Source of the DNA: Isochrysis galbana | Taxonomy: Eukaryota > Haptophyta > Isochrysidales > Isochrysidaceae | NCBI GenBank assembly: GCA_018136815.1 | Contig: CM030932.1 | Span: 5,060,407-5,124,406, forward strand | Length of the DNA stretch: 64,000 nucleotides | Direction: 5' to 3' | Notes under the pieces: model-generated | Database searches by the model: none | Seen by the model: only the letters and a program-made list of their open reading frames with translations | Told to the model about the DNA's origin: nothing | Program-made: the position numbers and the translations under genes | Part shown: positions 49,945-58,972 of the stretch, piece after piece | How positions within the stretch are numbered: the first letter of the stretch is position 1 | Layout: each line of letters opens with the position of its first letter

Positions 49945-50873
49945 GCCGAGCCGTATCATCGGATGCATTGGTCTCGTCGCCTTGTGGCGGATGATCGCCG
50001 CCGCCGCCGCCGCTACCACCACCAAAACCGCCGCCGCTGCCGCCGCCATCGCCGCCAGCCAAATGAAAGGGCTTTCGCTCTGCCTGAAGCACGAGTTGCA
50101 GTGCCTCCCTCGCCGCTGCAAGGTGCGCCTCATCTGAGCCAACCCACCTCGCCATGCGTCGCTCTGCTTGCCTCCGAGCCTGCAGATGGGCCTTGCACGC
50201 TCGCTCGATGCGTAGCGCGCAGGCCTTCTCCGCAGGGGAAGAACGTTCCTCGCCGCTGCGAGCGCTGACTCCTGCTGAGGTTGATAGACAGAGGATCGCG
50301 CGGTAGAGTATCACAGCTGCGTTCGTGAACTCTGCCGCGCGATGCTCCACCCTGGCTGCTCCTGCTGCAGCCCTCGCATGCGCATGTAGCGCAAACGCGT
50401 GGGCCCAGGCCAGTCCGCCTTCGGGTTTTGCGTCCTCGAACGCCCCGGGCGCGACCGGCTCATTGCGCTGTACGGCCCCCAGGAAGAGTTGCACCTCCGG
50501 GCGTCCGAGCCAGCGCTTGCCAACGTCAAGCGAGCCAAAGCAGTGGGGCTCGAGCGCAAGCGAATCAAGGCATTCCTGCAGCGCGTGGGGCGAGGATGGG
50601 TCAGTGTGGATGTGTGCCACCCTCAAGACCCCGCGTGCTCCCTACCGGTGGCCCCCCACACTGCTCGCGAGAGGTGTGGGCTCACCATGCCCACTACCTC
50701 CAGGCCATTCTTCGGCCGATCGCGGGCGATTGCCCTTCGCGGAAGCTCCGCGTTTCTTATAGTGATGCGCCCCTTATTCATTTCTCTGATTCCCTCCCGT
50801 GGGCGACCGTGTCATTCTCCCAAAATAGACCGCCACGCCCGGGGGAAGGGAGGGGGGTCACTCACCGACGCCA
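49919..50873 (-). CDS. Unrecognised spliced gene inside the DNA transposon; faint VTA1/LIP5-like helices
   Basis: The last exon (50575-49919, acceptor CTGCAG) encodes about 218 residues. Two short upstream exons are likely: ATGGCGTCG at 50873 before a consensus GTGAGT, and one ending at GGGCATG before GTGAGC near 50687. The exon starting after 'cggag' keeps the frame. The protein has helical Ala-rich segments (A-W-A-H-A-F-A-L-H-A-H-A-R, A-E-F-T-N-A-A-V-I-L-Y-R-A-I-L) that loosely resemble the N-terminal domain of VTA1/LIP5, an ESCRT-III cofactor. A Gly-rich tail follows. The similarity is weak and other identities are possible. Presence of introns argues that the DNA segment, not a cDNA, was captured. 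Confidence 0.4.
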
Positions 50874-51765
50874 TTGCCTTTCGTGGGGCGGGAGGGGGTT
50901 CGTGGGGGGGCGGGAGACGGTTGCCGGGGCAGGTAGGGGGGGACCCTGCGGAATCCTTGGACACCCAGGGGAGGCGGAAAATAGTGGTTAAAAAGAGTGA
51001 GTGACCGCCCTATGCTTAAGCGTAAGGACCCGTTTGGCGACTAAGTAAGTCACGGAGGAAAGCACCGGCACGAAGGATGTGTTTTGTTTTCTTGAAGGCG
51101 ACTGGGTCGAAGGCCATGTCGACGGCGGATTTGGAGTCGGAGTAAACGATTGAGGGGCCATCATGCATGATGCCGAGGTCGGTGAGCAGGTCCCTGATAA
51201 AGATGAGGTCTTTCGCTATCAACATGGCGCCAAAGTACTCAGCTTCAGCGCTTGATAGAGACACAGAGCGTTGCATTTTGGAGAACCACTGGATGGGGCA
51301 ACCCAGGTAAAAGAAGAAGGCACCACTACAGGAGTATTTCGCTTCCCAATTGGAGTCGACGAATGTTACGAAGGCCATGTCGGAGTTAGGGGAGAAGTGC
51401 AGGACTCGCTGCTTGGATCCTCGCAGGTATAACAGACATCGTGTGGCTGCTTGGAAGTGAACGGGTCCTGGATTGGTCATGAATCGTGATAATTGGGACG
51501 CAGCGTACGCCAGGTCGGGGCGCGACATATTTGCAAGCCATAAGAGTCCTCCTACAATTGCCATATAAGCTTCGCGCTGAGCAGACATGGCTTCGTGCTC
51601 AGGAGAACCGACAGGGGGCGAGTCGGCAGGGTCGAGAAGGGCTTCGCCGAGAGGGGCGTCGAAATTACGGGTGTTGCTCGTTCCGATAAGAAACTCGTGG
51701 CGTTGAAGTAGGTCCGAGATGTATAAGGATTGCGAAAGGGTAATCTTTCTATTGGCTCTCCCTCC

Positions 51766-52585
51766 TGCCCTTCCTCACCTACTACCCAACGTTGTACACA
51801 CGACTAACAGCGCTTTCCTCCTTACTCCTCTTCTTCCTCCTCTTTCCCTCTTCTTCCTCTTCCTCCTCCTCAAGCCCGAACTTGCTGCTCGTCCGTGGAA
51901 TTGGACTGGGCAAGCGTAGGAAGTGAACATATTGAGTATCGGCCTTCCTGAACGGGAGAGCATCGCGAACCTGTTCCGACAGCTGGGCGTAGACCTCGTG
52001 GAAGAGAAGCACTGAAGTGTGCGGCGCGGTGTGCTATAGTTGCGCTAGAGAACTAATGGGCGGCCGCCTCGCGAGAGTAAAAAAATAGCGACATGGTCAT
52101 GGTCCTCTTTTGACGGAACGCGACTTAAGCCAGCGGTATCTGCTCGCCGCGCCCTTTCCTACGTCCTCCGTCCCTCCGATTCGCGTTCCGTGCCACTTTC
52201 CCGTCCATTTCACATGCCCGTCATTCGCCTTCCCCGTTCTCTCGATGAGCCTGCTCCGGGCTCCCCGGATGAACCGTGCGCCGCGCTAGCCGCCGGTGCG
52301 CCCTCGCGGCTCGCGGCTCGTTTCCAAAGAGGAAACGAGCTTCGCTCCGAAATCTGTTTGCCGTTTGTGGGTTACGCTTCGTTGTGGGGGCTCCCGGGGG
52401 GGGTCTGGGGCCCAAAGGGCACCGAATAGGTGCTAGATAGCTGTTTTCCGGGGTTTCTACCGCTTTACTTTGCGTACTCCTTTTTGTCCTCAATCCTGAC
52501 TTGTTCTTTTTACACCCTTAGAAGTTAAAATATTGTTTGACCTTTGACCGCCCTACCTTTTCTCTCTTTTCCCTCTCTTCCCTCT
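51766..52585. other. Intergenic DNA with CT-rich tract and a foldback-family terminus
   Basis: A CT-rich block lies at 51815-51880. At about 52105-52126 the minus strand reads GTCGCGTTCCGTCAAAAGAG, the terminal sequence shared by the repeats at 34281 and 44534. No gene is supported. Confidence 0.4.
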
Positions 52586-52759
52586 CGTTAGAAATTGTAG
52601 TCTTGTAAGAGGTCTTGTGGGCTAGCATCCCTAGCCACATACACCGGACGAGCCATGCACCAACCGCGCACACCCCCATCGCGGGGTAGGGGCTACGTTG
52701 CCGATGAGGCACGGTCCCTCAGCACTAGGATTAAACTAGGACAACAAGAAAACTCTGAC
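52586..52759 (-). mobile_element. Copia-associated terminal/leader repeat, copy 3 (partial)
   Basis: Shares the outer 174 bases of 22854-23279, including GTCAGAG at the outer end and the M-G-V-C-A-V-G-A frame. It is more diverged than copy 2. The outer end is only 26 bp from the ATG of the importin-like gene, so that gene's transcript leader and promoter must overlap the repeat. Confidence 0.75.
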
Positions 52760-52784
52760 ACCTCTTCCCTTTTCACTCCTCGGG

Positions 52785-55079
52785 ATGGCGGCACCGACGG
52801 GCGACGAGGAGCAGCTCCACGCAGCCCTCCGCTGCTGCCTCTCGGCGGAGGGGACGGAGCGGCAGCAGGGGGAGGATGCGTTGGCGCATGCAGCAGCCCA
52901 AAGGCCCGGCGCGCTCTGCCTCTCGCTCGTCCGCTTCATTGAAGCGAGCGCGCCTGTGGCCAGTCAAGGAGTGCCTCAGCCACTGCTGCCGCCCGCTCGG
53001 CTCCTTGCAGCAACCCAGCTGAAGAACCTGGTAGTACGGCAGTGGCGTGGGAAGGCAATCGGGACTGAGGAGAAACATGCCATCCGCTCCGCTCTTCTCC
53101 AGCAGCTCGGCCGCGCTGAGCCCGCCGATGCGGTCGGCATCGCCATCGCGTCTGCCATTGCATGCATCATGCGCTCCGAGTCGAACCGGTTGGATGCGAC
53201 GGTGCTCCTCTCACTGTCGGAAGCCCTCCACCTATCCGGTTCGCAACAGCCCGGCTCGAATACGCAGCTCACCTCCCACGCGTTGCTTGCCCTGCTCTAC
53301 ACTGCCAAGGAGCTGCGCTCGATGCGCCTTCCCGCACAACGCGCGCTCGGACGTCAGCTGGGCGAGGCTCTTCTCCCGCCCTTGCTCGAACGTTGGTCCA
53401 GCTTGCTTGACAGACTCTTCCATACCCAACCGGGTATGCTCGCCGCAGCTATCCACGCCACTACCTTGCACACAAAGGTTGTACGACAGCTGTGTGAATT
53501 GGCGCCTCGCGCTTGCGCAGCTCCGCCCGAGAGGCTCTCTGCCATCCTCTCACGTGCGCAAGGCGCCGGGGACACCCTCCAAAGTTTTGCATTTGGCCTG
53601 AACGACGGTGGTCTGTCTTTTGAAATGCAGCGAGTCATCGATCGGCTGGGCGCCGCGCTGGGAAAACTCGCGCGCGCGGCATGCCGAGCAAGCGACGAGG
53701 CAGGGGTCTCTAATGGAGCTGCAAGTGCCTCGAGCAGTTGGGAACAGGCCGTGGCGGCAGCTGCGGGCACATTGCTGAAAGAAGCTGCGGCGCGGAACGA
53801 GGCGTCAGCGCGAGACACATCCAGTGGACCAGGTTACGGGCGATTGCGACGGGCGCGCGAGGACCGATGCTCGGCATTTGTTGCACAAAGTGCAGAATTG
53901 TTGTCCGAATTCTTTTGCCTACCTAGTGAGCATCAAGCCCAAGAGCGATGGGTCGATCGGGTTGCTGCCGCCACCGGTGAGGTCGGAGTATTTGATGGTG
54001 GGCTTACAACAGCTGGCGGGGTCCTCTCCAGTGGTAGCAATGGAATCGGAGGTGGTGGAATTCGAAGTGAGGGGGGGGCCACTGTCGTTGGGTGTCTCGT
54101 ATCCGGACTGCTCATCTTGATGGAGCGTCCACAAGAAGAACTAGAGGAATGGACCGCGGATCCGGAGGGGTATGCTTGCGCAGTACTGCTCCCGCCGCTC
54201 GAGACCGAGGGGCTAGAGCAAGACGATGAGCGTGGGGGCGAGCTGGAAGACGACGACCCTGCGGGAGAAGTGGACGAAGAGGACGAATCGGGTGGTGGCG
54301 CGGAGGATGCCGTCGGTGGGGGCGGAGGGCGAGCACAACGCTTACGTGAAGCGGCGGAGCGGGCTTTCGCCTGCATGATGGCACTCGTGCCGGCCGAAAC
54401 GGGCACAGCTCTCATGGGTACGATGCCTCAAGGAGCTCTTTCGCCAGCCGAGGGTTCTCGAGCCGTGCTGGCACGCGAAAGCCGCTACTGTGCGATTGGC
54501 GTGTGCGCGTGCGAGTTGCAGTGGCAGATTTCCTTTCGACAAATCCTGAAGGCTGCGCAGACCGAGGCGGTTGCACTCATGTCTGCTGCCGGAGCTCCAG
54601 CTGGCAGGGGCCCTTCTCTGCCTTTCGCGCTCCTACAAGCTCGATTATGTTGGCTGCTGCCGTGCTGGTGGGCGTTCGGCTCATCGGGAGACGAGGAGGA
54701 TGATGCGGCCGCATGTATTGAGGCTTACGCTTTTCTGACGCGAATGCTTGAGCAGCCTGCTGATACTGCCGTCGTTCTCCACGCTGCGTACGCCATCAGG
54801 GCGCTCCTGCGTGCGTCGAGCGACAGCGATCTCGCGTCCATCTCCAGTGTTGCTCCGGCTCTAAGCGCGGCACTCGTGTCGAATTTGTTGAGGGTTGAGT
54901 CTGATGAGGCGGCTTTGTGGCTAGTAAGTGGGCTTAGGCAAATAATGCGCGTGCCTACACCCACGCACCCCTCAGTGGCCCCGGCGCTCGCAGCCCTCTG
55001 GGAAGTGGCAACTCGTGAGAGGAGAGACCTCCTGGCCGCCGAGCTACAACGTTGCGCTGATGCTCTTTCCGCGCAGTAG
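52785..55079 (+). CDS. Importin-beta superfamily nuclear transport receptor (IPO7/8/11-like)
   Basis: 764 residues, intronless. The N-terminus has importin-N features: helices with E-R-Q-Q-G-E-D-A-L, then A-A-T-Q-L-K-N-L-V-V-R-Q-W-R-G and E-E-K-H-A-I-R-S-A-L-L-Q-Q-L, the Ran-binding region of importin-beta proteins. The rest is Ala/Leu-rich helical sequence compatible with HEAT repeats. An acidic insert (about residues 470-510, D-D-E-R-G-G-E-L-E-D-D-D) corresponds to the acidic loop of IPO7/IPO8-type receptors. Members normally have about 950-1050 residues, so this one is short or lacks part of the C-terminal arch. Expected to carry cargo through nuclear pores with RanGTP; cargo unknown. Which importin subclass it belongs to is uncertain. 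Confidence 0.75.
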   Translation: MAAPTGDEEQLHAALRCCLSAEGTERQQGEDALAHAAAQRPGALCLSLVRFIEASAPVASQGVPQPLLPPARLLAATQLKNLVVRQWRGKAIGTEEKHAIRSALLQQLGRAEPADAVGIAIASAIACIMRSESNRLDATVLLSLSEALHLSGSQQPGSNTQLTSHALLALLYTAKELRSMRLPAQRALGRQLGEALLPPLLERWSSLLDRLFHTQPGMLAAAIHATTLHTKVVRQLCELAPRACAAPPERLSAILSRAQGAGDTLQSFAFGLNDGGLSFEMQRVIDRLGAALGKLARAACRASDEAGVSNGAASASSSWEQAVAAAAGTLLKEAAARNEASARDTSSGPGYGRLRRAREDRCSAFVAQSAELLSEFFCLPSEHQAQERWVDRVAAATGEVGVFDGGLTTAGGVLSSGSNGIGGGGIRSEGGATVVGCLVSGLLILMERPQEELEEWTADPEGYACAVLLPPLETEGLEQDDERGGELEDDDPAGEVDEEDESGGGAEDAVGGGGGRAQRLREAAERAFACMMALVPAETGTALMGTMPQGALSPAEGSRAVLARESRYCAIGVCACELQWQISFRQILKAAQTEAVALMSAAGAPAGRGPSLPFALLQARLCWLLPCWWAFGSSGDEEDDAAACIEAYAFLTRMLEQPADTAVVLHAAYAIRALLRASSDSDLASISSVAPALSAALVSNLLRVESDEAALWLVSGLRQIMRVPTPTHPSVAPALAALWEVATRERRDLLAAELQRCADALSAQ

Positions 55080-56139
55080 GGATCTAGTACCACTGGTGGG
55101 CAGCCCATCCATAGCCAGCATGACAATGAAGCAGGAGCATCTTTCATGCGAATGGTACCTCCTCCGGCGGCCGTGCTGTCGCCCCACCATGGTGGCCGAT
55201 GCCCTCGACCATGGCCCCTGCAGACACCTGTCCGAAAAAAGTCTGTAGATGTGGTCCCCGGTCGCGAGCTAATAAAAATAAATAGGCATACTACTACATG
55301 TAACAATTACTACTAGTAGTAAACTAGTAAATTATTCCATGGGTCGCGTTCCGTCGAATTTGGGACAGACTCGGTTGAGCCATCAAATGCCCATGCCGAG
55401 CTGGGAAACACGTGTTTACCGTGTTTCTACGAAAGCCAAACACAGCCGTGTTTTGCCTTTTGCCGTGTTTCAAACCTTCAAAACCCCTCCTGTTGCTTGG
55501 CCGCCGTGCGTTTGTAGCGCAGCTGGCACGTGGCTAGCGGCGTGCGCGCGCAGCACTGCCGCGCCGCTCCACACGACAACCAATAATGCACCGCCACAGC
55601 GTGTGGTTGGGGTCTTCCTCGCCGAGGCCGAGGATGATGACGGACGCCCAAACCAAACTGCGTCGGTGCGCCTCGCGACAATGGATCGCTTGCGCACTCA
55701 CTGAAGGACGGGCTGACTCAGGCCGGTGGCGCGGACGGCGAGCACGCCAAAGGTGGTCATGCTTCCCGGCCTGCCACGCGCGGCGGGCAGGGCCTCTTCG
55801 TCATATCATGCCTCGTCGTCGTCTTGCAGGACGGCGCCAAGCCAAGGCCATCGCATCGCATCATCGCACCGGCGCTCGAGTACTACGACAAGACGATCGA
55901 GGCCATCAGGCGGCTCCCCCCCGTACACTACTAGGGGGATTGGGGTGGAGGGCTTAGACCGGTGGCCCGAGCCCCCCCCCCGTTGATCTTTCCCCCCCCT
56001 TCCTCCTGTGTCTCCGAGTGGGCGGCCGACTCTGTCTCGTCTTATCCTGTACACAGGCGCGAGACTTACCGATTTTCCGGTGGGCGGAGCTCTCGCTCGC
56101 GCCCACCCCCTTCTCCGCGCTCTCTCTCCCCTCTCCTGC
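55080..56139. other. Intergenic DNA with one foldback-family arm
   Basis: At 55343-55395 a solitary left-type terminal arm (GTCGCGTTCCGTCGAATT..., 'gagccatcaaatgcccat') of the foldback family is present. It is followed by 'gtgttt' repeats at 55408-55475. No gene is supported. Frames over 55339-55704 read repeat sequence. Confidence 0.5.
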
Positions 56140-56545
56140 GGCACGCGCGATGGCGCGCCTGCGGCAGGCCTCCAGCTGCCCTCTGGCGGCCCCTGGAGGC
56201 TCCTGGAGGCCAGCTCAGGGGGCAGAGGAGGCTGGGGCTGGGCCCTGGCCTCCCTTGCCTCTCCCTCGCTGGCGCTCCCGAGCCTCTGGGGCCCCCACGC
56301 TGCACCTGTCTGCCTGTCGACCAGGGGGGGAGGGGGGGTTGGAGCATTGGGCTGGTCACGAGGGGCCAGGATGGGCGAATGGGGTGAGCCTGTGGGGAAG
56401 GGAGTGGGTCAGTAGGGCATTGGCCTCCTGGCAAGCCATCAGGCATGCCAGAAGGATGGGTGGTTCCTCCCCCATGGCAGGGGAGGAGTGGAGAGAGGGG
56501 GGGGCTCGTGCCCCCCCATGGGTCAATCAAGTATAAACTTAGTTG
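56140..56545 (-). mobile_element. Noncoding hairpin element, family A copy with hairpin H11
   Basis: Hairpin H11 lies at about 56522-56545 (minus strand GTCAA ... TTGAC outer pairs and TAAGT with ACTTG inside, one C-A mismatch and one U-G pair). It is followed by an ATG and the G-run/C-run stem. The body parallels the complete element at 15438-16284 from its hairpin to the 'gcgcgc' block at the other end, but the 3' third is missing. Confidence 0.65.
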
Positions 56546-56721
56546 ACGGAGTGGATGAGTAGGAGGGAGGGAGAGAAAGACCGCCCAAGCTCGCGAGAAG
56601 GCTCGCCGCGCGGGCGGTCGTGGGGGTAGCAAGGGTCACGAGGTATCACTTGCAGCGCTCACCGTCCGCTCACGTTGCGCGTTGTCTTTTTTGACTCAAG
56701 TGTTCTAAACATGACAATCTG
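56546..56721. other. Short spacer entering a lower-GC island
   Basis: No supported feature. GC content drops from here to about 57600. Confidence 0.3.
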
Positions 56722-57006
56722 CTACAATACGCCTCCCTTGTTCAACCTGTGGGGCCTAAAAATCGGGGGTGAGGAGTCAACCAGCGCCGGCACGTGTGAC
56801 GCACGCGGCGTGGTCCTCGATGGCTCCGTCAGAGCGACTCCCACTCCAGCTCCAACTTCGATTCCTTTAACACCCATCGCCCCGTATGCAAGTACGATTG
56901 ATGGCACGATAATGAAGAAGAAGGACCAGGCAATAATGGGAGCTATTAATTTCTTTAGTTCCTCCATCTCATATTTACCACGCTTATAGTATATGTATAC
57001 CAACAT
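56722..57006 (-). CDS. Small single-span membrane ORF, unrecognised
   Basis: 94 residues from an ATG at 57006. One strong hydrophobic span (I-A-P-I-I-A-W-S-F-F-F-I-I-V-P-S-I-V-L-A-Y) follows a short basic/acidic N-terminus. It lies in a low-GC island and is divergent from the neighbouring membrane ORF at 57158. No family recognised. Confidence 0.4.
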   Translation of the reverse strand: MLVYIYYKRGKYEMEELKKLIAPIIAWSFFFIIVPSIVLAYGAMGVKGIEVGAGVGVALTEPSRTTPRASHVPALVDSSPPIFRPHRLNKGGVL

Positions 57007-57157
57007 GACGTTCCTTTATTATGTAAGAAAAAAGTTATTCACGCTCGGGGAAGCGTGTCCGAGTTAGGGGCCAAGTTGAGGCGCAAACTAGGAGGGAGGC
57101 GAGGGCGCCCCCGTCAATGACACAATCTCAAAAAAAAATTACTTTGCATACTGTAAG

Positions 57158-57475
57158 ATGTGGGTCTACGCCCGTCATAGCTTATTCGACGATGGTCCCT
57201 ACGACGTCGTCCCCTTGATGAGTCTCTTGGGTGGCATCACCTTCCGGTTTCTCGTTAGTGCTTCATACGCAGCAGTCATCGCGTCGAGGGATGGCCCCAC
57301 GAGGATCTGGATCGCGGTCGGGGTGGTCTTCGCGCTGTTTATTCTTCTCCTCTTGGTATTGTGGAAGACAAAGTATTTTCGCTTTTACAAGACGGAGAAA
57401 ATGAAACTGACCTTCGATGCGGAGGCGATATTGAAACGGGAGGCACAAACGAAACACAAGACGTCTTCCGCTTGA
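57158..57475 (+). CDS. Small membrane ORF with one or two spans, unrecognised
   Basis: 105 residues from an ATG at 57158. A weakly hydrophobic segment (residues 17-42) precedes a strong span at about residues 50-70 (I-W-I-A-V-G-V-V-F-A-L-F-I-L-L-L-L-V-L-W) and a basic tail. Together with the ORF at 56722-57006 it forms a divergent pair in a low-GC island bracketed by 'gagttaggggc' motifs at 57060 and 57520. Family not recognised. Confidence 0.45.
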   Translation: MWVYARHSLFDDGPYDVVPLMSLLGGITFRFLVSASYAAVIASRDGPTRIWIAVGVVFALFILLLLVLWKTKYFRFYKTEKMKLTFDAEAILKREAQTKHKTSSA

Positions 57476-57632
57476 TGGGTCCCCGTGTTTATGTTTGTTT
57501 GCGCGCGGTCAACCCCCGAGTTAGGGGCGAAGTTAGGGGTCAGTAGAAATTATATACCTAAAAAGCCGGGAGGGGCGTGACAAAAAAAGGGAACCTCGAG
57601 TTGCACCCTCTGACGGGCTGACGATCTTTCGT

Positions 57633-58072
57633 ATGTCCAAGCACCCGAAGTTGGCGGCAGCCATAAAGAAGGTGTGAGGTGTGTGCCCTCAGCCAGCCAG
57701 CCTACCTAGCTGTTCCGGTGCCCACACCCACGCCCACGCCCGCACTCACACGATTTCTCGTTTTCATGTTGTAGGCGATGAAAGCCGAGATCACCAAGTA
57801 CAACCGCCTCGCCAAGGAGGTCATGTCCCCGGGCATGGGCAACCATGCCAACCCCATTGACGTCATCGCGCGCTTCTGGCGTGCCAAGGAGTCCGAGCTC
57901 CCGCAATTTGAGACCGTGCTGCGGGCGGTGCTGGCTCATTCGTCATTCGCCGAACTCGGTGCCCCCGGAGCGGGTCTTCTCGATCCTCAACGACTCGTTC
58001 GGAGACGACCAAGAGAAGGCGTACGCGGACTACATCGAGCTAAGCCTCCATCCAGCTGCAATTCAATGCTAG
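57633..58072 (+). pseudogene. hAT transposase C-terminal relic with an intron
   Basis: Exon 57633-57671, a 103-bp GT-AG intron (57672-57774), then exon 57775 onward, in phase. The second exon reads P-I-D-V-I-A-R-F-W and, after a frameshift near 57945, P-P-E-R-V-F-S-I-L-N-D-S-F, the S-E-R-V-F-S-type core of the hAT dimerisation domain, ending with a stop at 58070-58072. The catalytic part is absent, so only the C-terminal domain survives. Confidence 0.65.
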
Positions 58073-58203
58073 GGGCCGCAACACTTAGTTAGAGGCTGCA
58101 TAGTGGTGTGGGGTGTGTGACGCCAAGCAGGACGCAGGGGCTCGGTTGTGTGGGGGAAATGTGGTGATGTGCGATGTGGCGATGTGGCTGAGGGGGCGTG
58201 TCG

Positions 58204-58307
58204 TGGGGGAAATGTGGGGGAAATGTGGGGGAAATGTGGGGGAAATGTGGGGGAAATGTGGGGGAAATGTGGGGGAAATGTGGGGGAAATGTGGGGGAAA
58301 TGTGGGG
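58204..58307 (+). repeat. 11-bp tandem repeat (GTGGGGGAAAT)
   Basis: About 9.5 nearly perfect copies in a row. Because the period is not a multiple of 3 the array reads open in several frames, giving spurious Pro/His/Phe/Ser repeat ORFs. Confidence 0.95.
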
Positions 58308-58314
58308 CCGGCGC

Positions 58315-58490
58315 AAGCGCCGGCCCAGCAAATGTGGCCACATATGTTGATGTGGTTTGACCCTCTAAGTGTTGAATCAATATCAATATGTCCCACATTT
58401 CTAAGCGCCGGCCCAGCAAATGTGGCCACATATGTTGATGTGGTTTGGCCCTCTAAGTGTTGAATCAATATGTTCCACATTTCTGTACAC
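58315..58490 (+). repeat. 88-bp direct repeat
   Basis: Two copies beginning 'aagcgccggcccagcaaatg' start at 58315 and 58403, differing mainly by a 6-base 'tatcaa' indel. Confidence 0.9.
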
Positions 58491-58972
58491 GCATAGCGAG
58501 GGGGGTTGTGCTTCTTGGGTTGGTTGTAGTTGGAAGTGGGAGTGGGAGTGAAGTGTTGAAACAGGGCCCAAGGCAGGGCACTGAGTTGTAGGTACTTGTG
58601 GCCCACAAGAGTGGGGTGAAAACGAGAAGTGTATCAACATGGGTCTTGAGTTGAAAGTTTTGGTGCTTGAAACAGAGGGCGAGGGGGTGCGTGCTGTTTG
58701 TGTTGGTTGTAGTGTGAAGGGGGAGTGGGAGAGGGAGTCTAGTGTTGAAAGAGGGCCCAAGGCAGGGCACTGAGTTGTAGGTCCTAGTGGCCCACAAGAG
58801 TGGGGTGAAGACGAGAAGTGTGTCAACATGCTGGAAAACAGAGGCATTGGGTGCTCTCTGTGGAAGATTGATGGTTGTGAAGGGCCCTCCCATGTTGGGT
58901 GCACTGATGGTAGAGGTTTCGACCATGGGGAGGGCAGCTGAATAGCTGGGCGAACTAAATATAAACTTAGTT
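58490..58972 (-). mobile_element. Second copy of the ORF1-only non-LTR element with hairpin H12
   Basis: Hairpin H12 (58953-58972) on the minus strand pairs AACTAAGT with ATTTAGTT: 8 bp with one G-U. It is followed by the body of the element at 29359-30491, starting within its coding region (the M-E-R-A part is missing). Both 189-bp units are present (58624 and 58813 mark the period) and stay open. The 3' end is replaced by the 88-bp and 11-bp repeats. Confidence 0.7.

Larger units (their letters stand above)
49129..51019. mobile_element. DNA transposon carrying a captured gene (pack-type), 9-bp target duplication
   Basis: The insert (49138-51010, 1873 bp) begins with a CGGTCACTCACT end at 49143-49154 and finishes with its inverted copy AGTGAGTGACCG at 50996-51007. 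It is flanked by TGTGCTTAA (49129-49137) and TATGCTTAA (51011-51019), a 9-bp target duplication with one mismatch. Removing the insert and one duplicate rejoins the copia RNase H coding sequence. 9-bp duplications are typical of Mutator-like elements. There is no transposase inside; the cargo is a spliced gene (49919-50873) and a 2 x 205-bp tandem repeat. Confidence 0.75.
49019..51765 (-). pseudogene. copia RNase H region, split by a DNA transposon
   Basis: On the minus strand 51765-51016 encodes the end of copia reverse transcriptase and RNase H (Y-I-S-D-L-L-Q-R, M-S-R-P-D-L-A-Y-A, L-S-S-A-E-A-E-Y-F, V-Y-S-D-S-K-S-A). The last conserved piece, K-H-I-S-G-H-N-M-V-A-D-I-L-T-K-P, lies 1.9 kb farther at 49150-49060, ending at a stop at 49019. 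Between them is the insertion 49138-51010. A separate 1-base frameshift lies just before the insertion point, so the element was inactive or decaying. Integrase and protease parts are not found here. Confidence 0.8.

Noticed and set aside
58204..58307. CRISPR-like array
   Set aside because: The 11-bp units have no unique spacers and the genome is eukaryotic; it is a simple tandem repeat.
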